From: Loxodes magnus
Lineage: Eukaryota; Ciliophora; Karyorelictea; Loxodida; Loxodidae
Direction: 5' to 3'
Assembly (NCBI GenBank): GCA_946699065.1
Contig: CAMPDV010000270.1
Coordinates: forward strand, 186,001-250,000
Length of the DNA: 64,000 bases
Of the stretch, positions 62,101-64,000 are shown one piece after another. How positions within the stretch are numbered: position 1 is the first letter of the stretch; each line of letters opens with the position of its first letter. A model generated the notes under the pieces. It did no database searches and was not told the DNA's origin. It saw only the letters and a list, made by a program, of their open reading frames with translations. The position numbers and the translations under genes are program-made.

Positions 62101-64000
62101 GTTTATTTAATTGTTGCTACCATATCCATGCAAAAGAGCGTTAAAATCACCCATTAGTATGAGTGCTTAATCTCCAACTTCTCTAAGTATTAATTCTAAG
62201 TTTGAGTAAGATTAATCTTTTATTATTAAAGACTTTTCATCAGTTGGCATATAACATGTAGCAAAATACATATCATTTACTTTTATAAGTAGAAATCTAT
62301 TATTTTATTAACCAAAATCCAATTCTATTTATTTCGAATCAAGTTCTTATTTAACAATAAAACAAACACCCCCTGCTCTTTAAGAGTCTTCACAATTTTT
62401 AAAGAAAGTTCTATACCCATAAATTGATATAGGAGTAAAATATTGATGCTGTCAAGTTTCATTAATAGAAAATATATCAATTTCTTATCGTTTAGTAAAT
62501 TATTCAATACTTAATTATTTTGTTTAGATCGAATTCATGTTACAATGTGCTAGTTTTAATTAGTTCTATTTTACTCCACCTTTAAGACCTGGATCATAGA
62601 TGCAAAGGAATTTTTAGTTATTGCTTATTTAAATGTGAAGTAATTTTGGTGCTTATAACATTGAGTTTCTGTAGTAAATAATAGTATATAAAGTTAACGT
62701 ATCATATTATTAAGATAGTTTTTGGTCTATTTTTATAGGAACTGAAATTCCATCACATGTAGCATAATCAAGTTCGCAAGATAACGTAATAAATCTGTTT
62801 TCGATAGTGGTTAAGAGATTTTAATTTTATCATTTTTTTTATCTTAAAAATTATACAAATTTTTCGTTTTTAAAGTTATATCTCTTTATAATTTCCTCAA
62901 TATCAAAATTAAATAATAGATTTCGTTATTTTAGATTTAATTTTTCTTGATTTAAGTGAGCATCTCTCCAGTTTCTCTTACCAAATATTATTAAATCAAC
63001 TGAATTAGAATCTTTATGAGAGGATTAATTATTTGTTGTTATAAAATTAGAAAAGTCTTATATTAAATTTTAACTTTCTCTCAAGTCATTATTATTAAAA
63101 TTAAGGGTTTGAGTTGCTACATCTCATTTTAATGCTTTTTAAAATTGCTGAACCTAAGATTTTTTTTAATTTTTTTAAAGTTATGATATCTCAGCATATG
63201 CATTTAATTTTAGCTCAAATTAGTGATCATGCTCCTTAATTAATTAAATATATTTAGTATTCAAATCATTATAAACTTGCTATAATTCTAAATTGATTTA
63301 TTTCGATTATTTACACTCCTAATAAAAATGATTTAGATGTTATTCAGTAATATTAGTCATTGTTTCATGATTATTCATAAACGTTTTTTATGTTTAGATT
63401 TATTTGTTCAATTATTAATTTGCTAGAGTTTAGCTATAATTTTCTAAAGTTATCTTATTATTTTGATCAGTTTATATATATTAGTTAGTTTATAATGATT
63501 TTATTTACATTTCTTGAAAAGTTTAGGTGTGATTATCAGAATATTATTTTTATTATTTGAAAGAGTTTCTTATTTATTGAGAATAGAATTAAATAGTATT
63601 TTAAATATCATTTTCTTTCTATAAGATTAAGCTCTCAATATTAATTTTATGTTATTATACCTACATTTAATATGCAGAAATTAATTAATTTGCCTATTAA
63701 TTTTATTCTTCCTAATTTTGTTCTAATTCTTAAATTTTATTTTTAAGTTAATAGCATTCATTATCTAATGATTAGATATGAGCTTGTTATAATGAGATTT
63801 TGTTCCTAGCTTCATTAAGATCAATTTATTGATATATTTGCTATGAATTTAAATCTTAAATATATAATTACAATTATTCTTATATTAAGTTCAAATCCTT
63901 TATTTACTAGTTTTTCATTTCAATTTGAGTAAATATTTAATTAGCTTAAAGTAAAGTTTAAGTTGAAGTATTTGTTTGCAATAATTCTTATTAAATTTGT
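59108..64000 (-). CDS. Second LINE polyprotein, 5' end outside window
   Basis: The minus-strand frame is open from the right window edge down to near 59300, with a frame change at an A6 run (about 59289-59294) before the acidic tail (GDEEEEEYESDIDQEN) and terminal UGA at 59110-59108. N-terminal Gln-rich coiled coil occupies 63200-64000. Then come KRNWRDA (W=UGG where the other LINE has UGA), SINETWQ (about 62450, W=UGA in both), LMGDFNA (about 62145), TDHFPIL (about 61895), SSGADGIKAELI (about 61115), DWKNWRPIALI (about 60960), IDVEKMFNTID (about 60730), NGVLQGSSHGP (about 60555), AWADDLILFSDE (about 60425), ITYLGY (about 60220) and the Cys/His motif CNCGQLDTIQHIEQC (about 59395-59440). It is diverged from the 6.7-13.3 kb copy but collinear with it, and apparently better preserved. 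Confidence 0.9.

Noticed and set aside
1-64000. Tetrahymena-type code (UGA as the only stop)
   Set aside because: It would put about 25 stops in the MORN gene, almost all at conserved Trp positions, and stops at conserved Trp in every LINE copy.
1-64000. tRNA genes, rDNA, telomere repeats (TTGGGG/GGGGTT), Tetrahymena chromosome-breakage sequence
   Set aside because: Scanned by eye on both strands; none was found with a credible match.

Overview
The window is about 79% A+T eukaryotic DNA, and reading it depends on a reassigned genetic code. Read with the standard code it holds only shadow ORFs. Read with UAA and UAG as glutamine and UGA as tryptophan, it resolves into one intact 1,526-residue gene and several retrotransposons. 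Evidence for the code: reverse-transcriptase glutamines in G-V-x-Q-G-S are UAA; UGA and UGG alternate at the same conserved tryptophans in different retrotransposon copies (NWRP, WADD, GKR-W-RDA); and about 25 in-frame UGA codons in the MORN gene sit mostly at the repeat's invariant tryptophan. UGA also seems to end the readable ORFs. This is the code described for karyorelict ciliates (Loxodes and relatives), with Condylostoma-type codes close by. The organism is therefore inferred to be a ciliate, most likely a karyorelict; the species cannot be named from the sequence.

Layout. 1-6690: first copy (R1) of a long, mostly non-coding repeat, interrupted by a 5'-truncated zinc-knuckle retroelement with a 17-bp target duplication. 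6700-13323: a nearly full-length non-LTR retrotransposon (LINE) on the minus strand, with an N-terminal coiled coil, AP-type endonuclease, reverse transcriptase, Cys/His motif and acidic tail. 13.3-16 kb: decayed LINE pieces. 17.7-19.6 kb: two unrecognised plus-strand coding stretches. 19.6-23.2 kb: repeat copy R2 with LINE 3' fragments. 24.4-25.4 kb: a longer copy of the zinc-knuckle protein. 26.1-28.0 kb: an inverted partial copy of the repeat (R4). 28-33.3 kb: AT-rich sequence with a GC island, a LINE endonuclease fragment and a minus-strand homologue of the 17.8-kb protein. 33.3-43.5 kb: repeat copy R3, nearly collinear with R1 and carrying a LINE fragment plus a 2.4-kb block absent from R1. 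47.1-51.7 kb (minus): the one clearly intact host-type gene, a MORN-repeat / F-box-like / leucine-rich-repeat protein. 52.8-53.1 kb: a GC-rich motif, an eight-unit array with about 19-bp period, and a GC island. 59.1-64 kb (minus): a second long LINE ORF leaving the right edge.

The LINEs and the repeat family explain most of the structure. Because R1, R2 and R3 are copies of each other, they supply empty sites that date and delimit individual insertions. Long stretches show nothing I can support and are listed as such. No tRNA, rRNA, CRISPR array or telomeric repeat was recognised.
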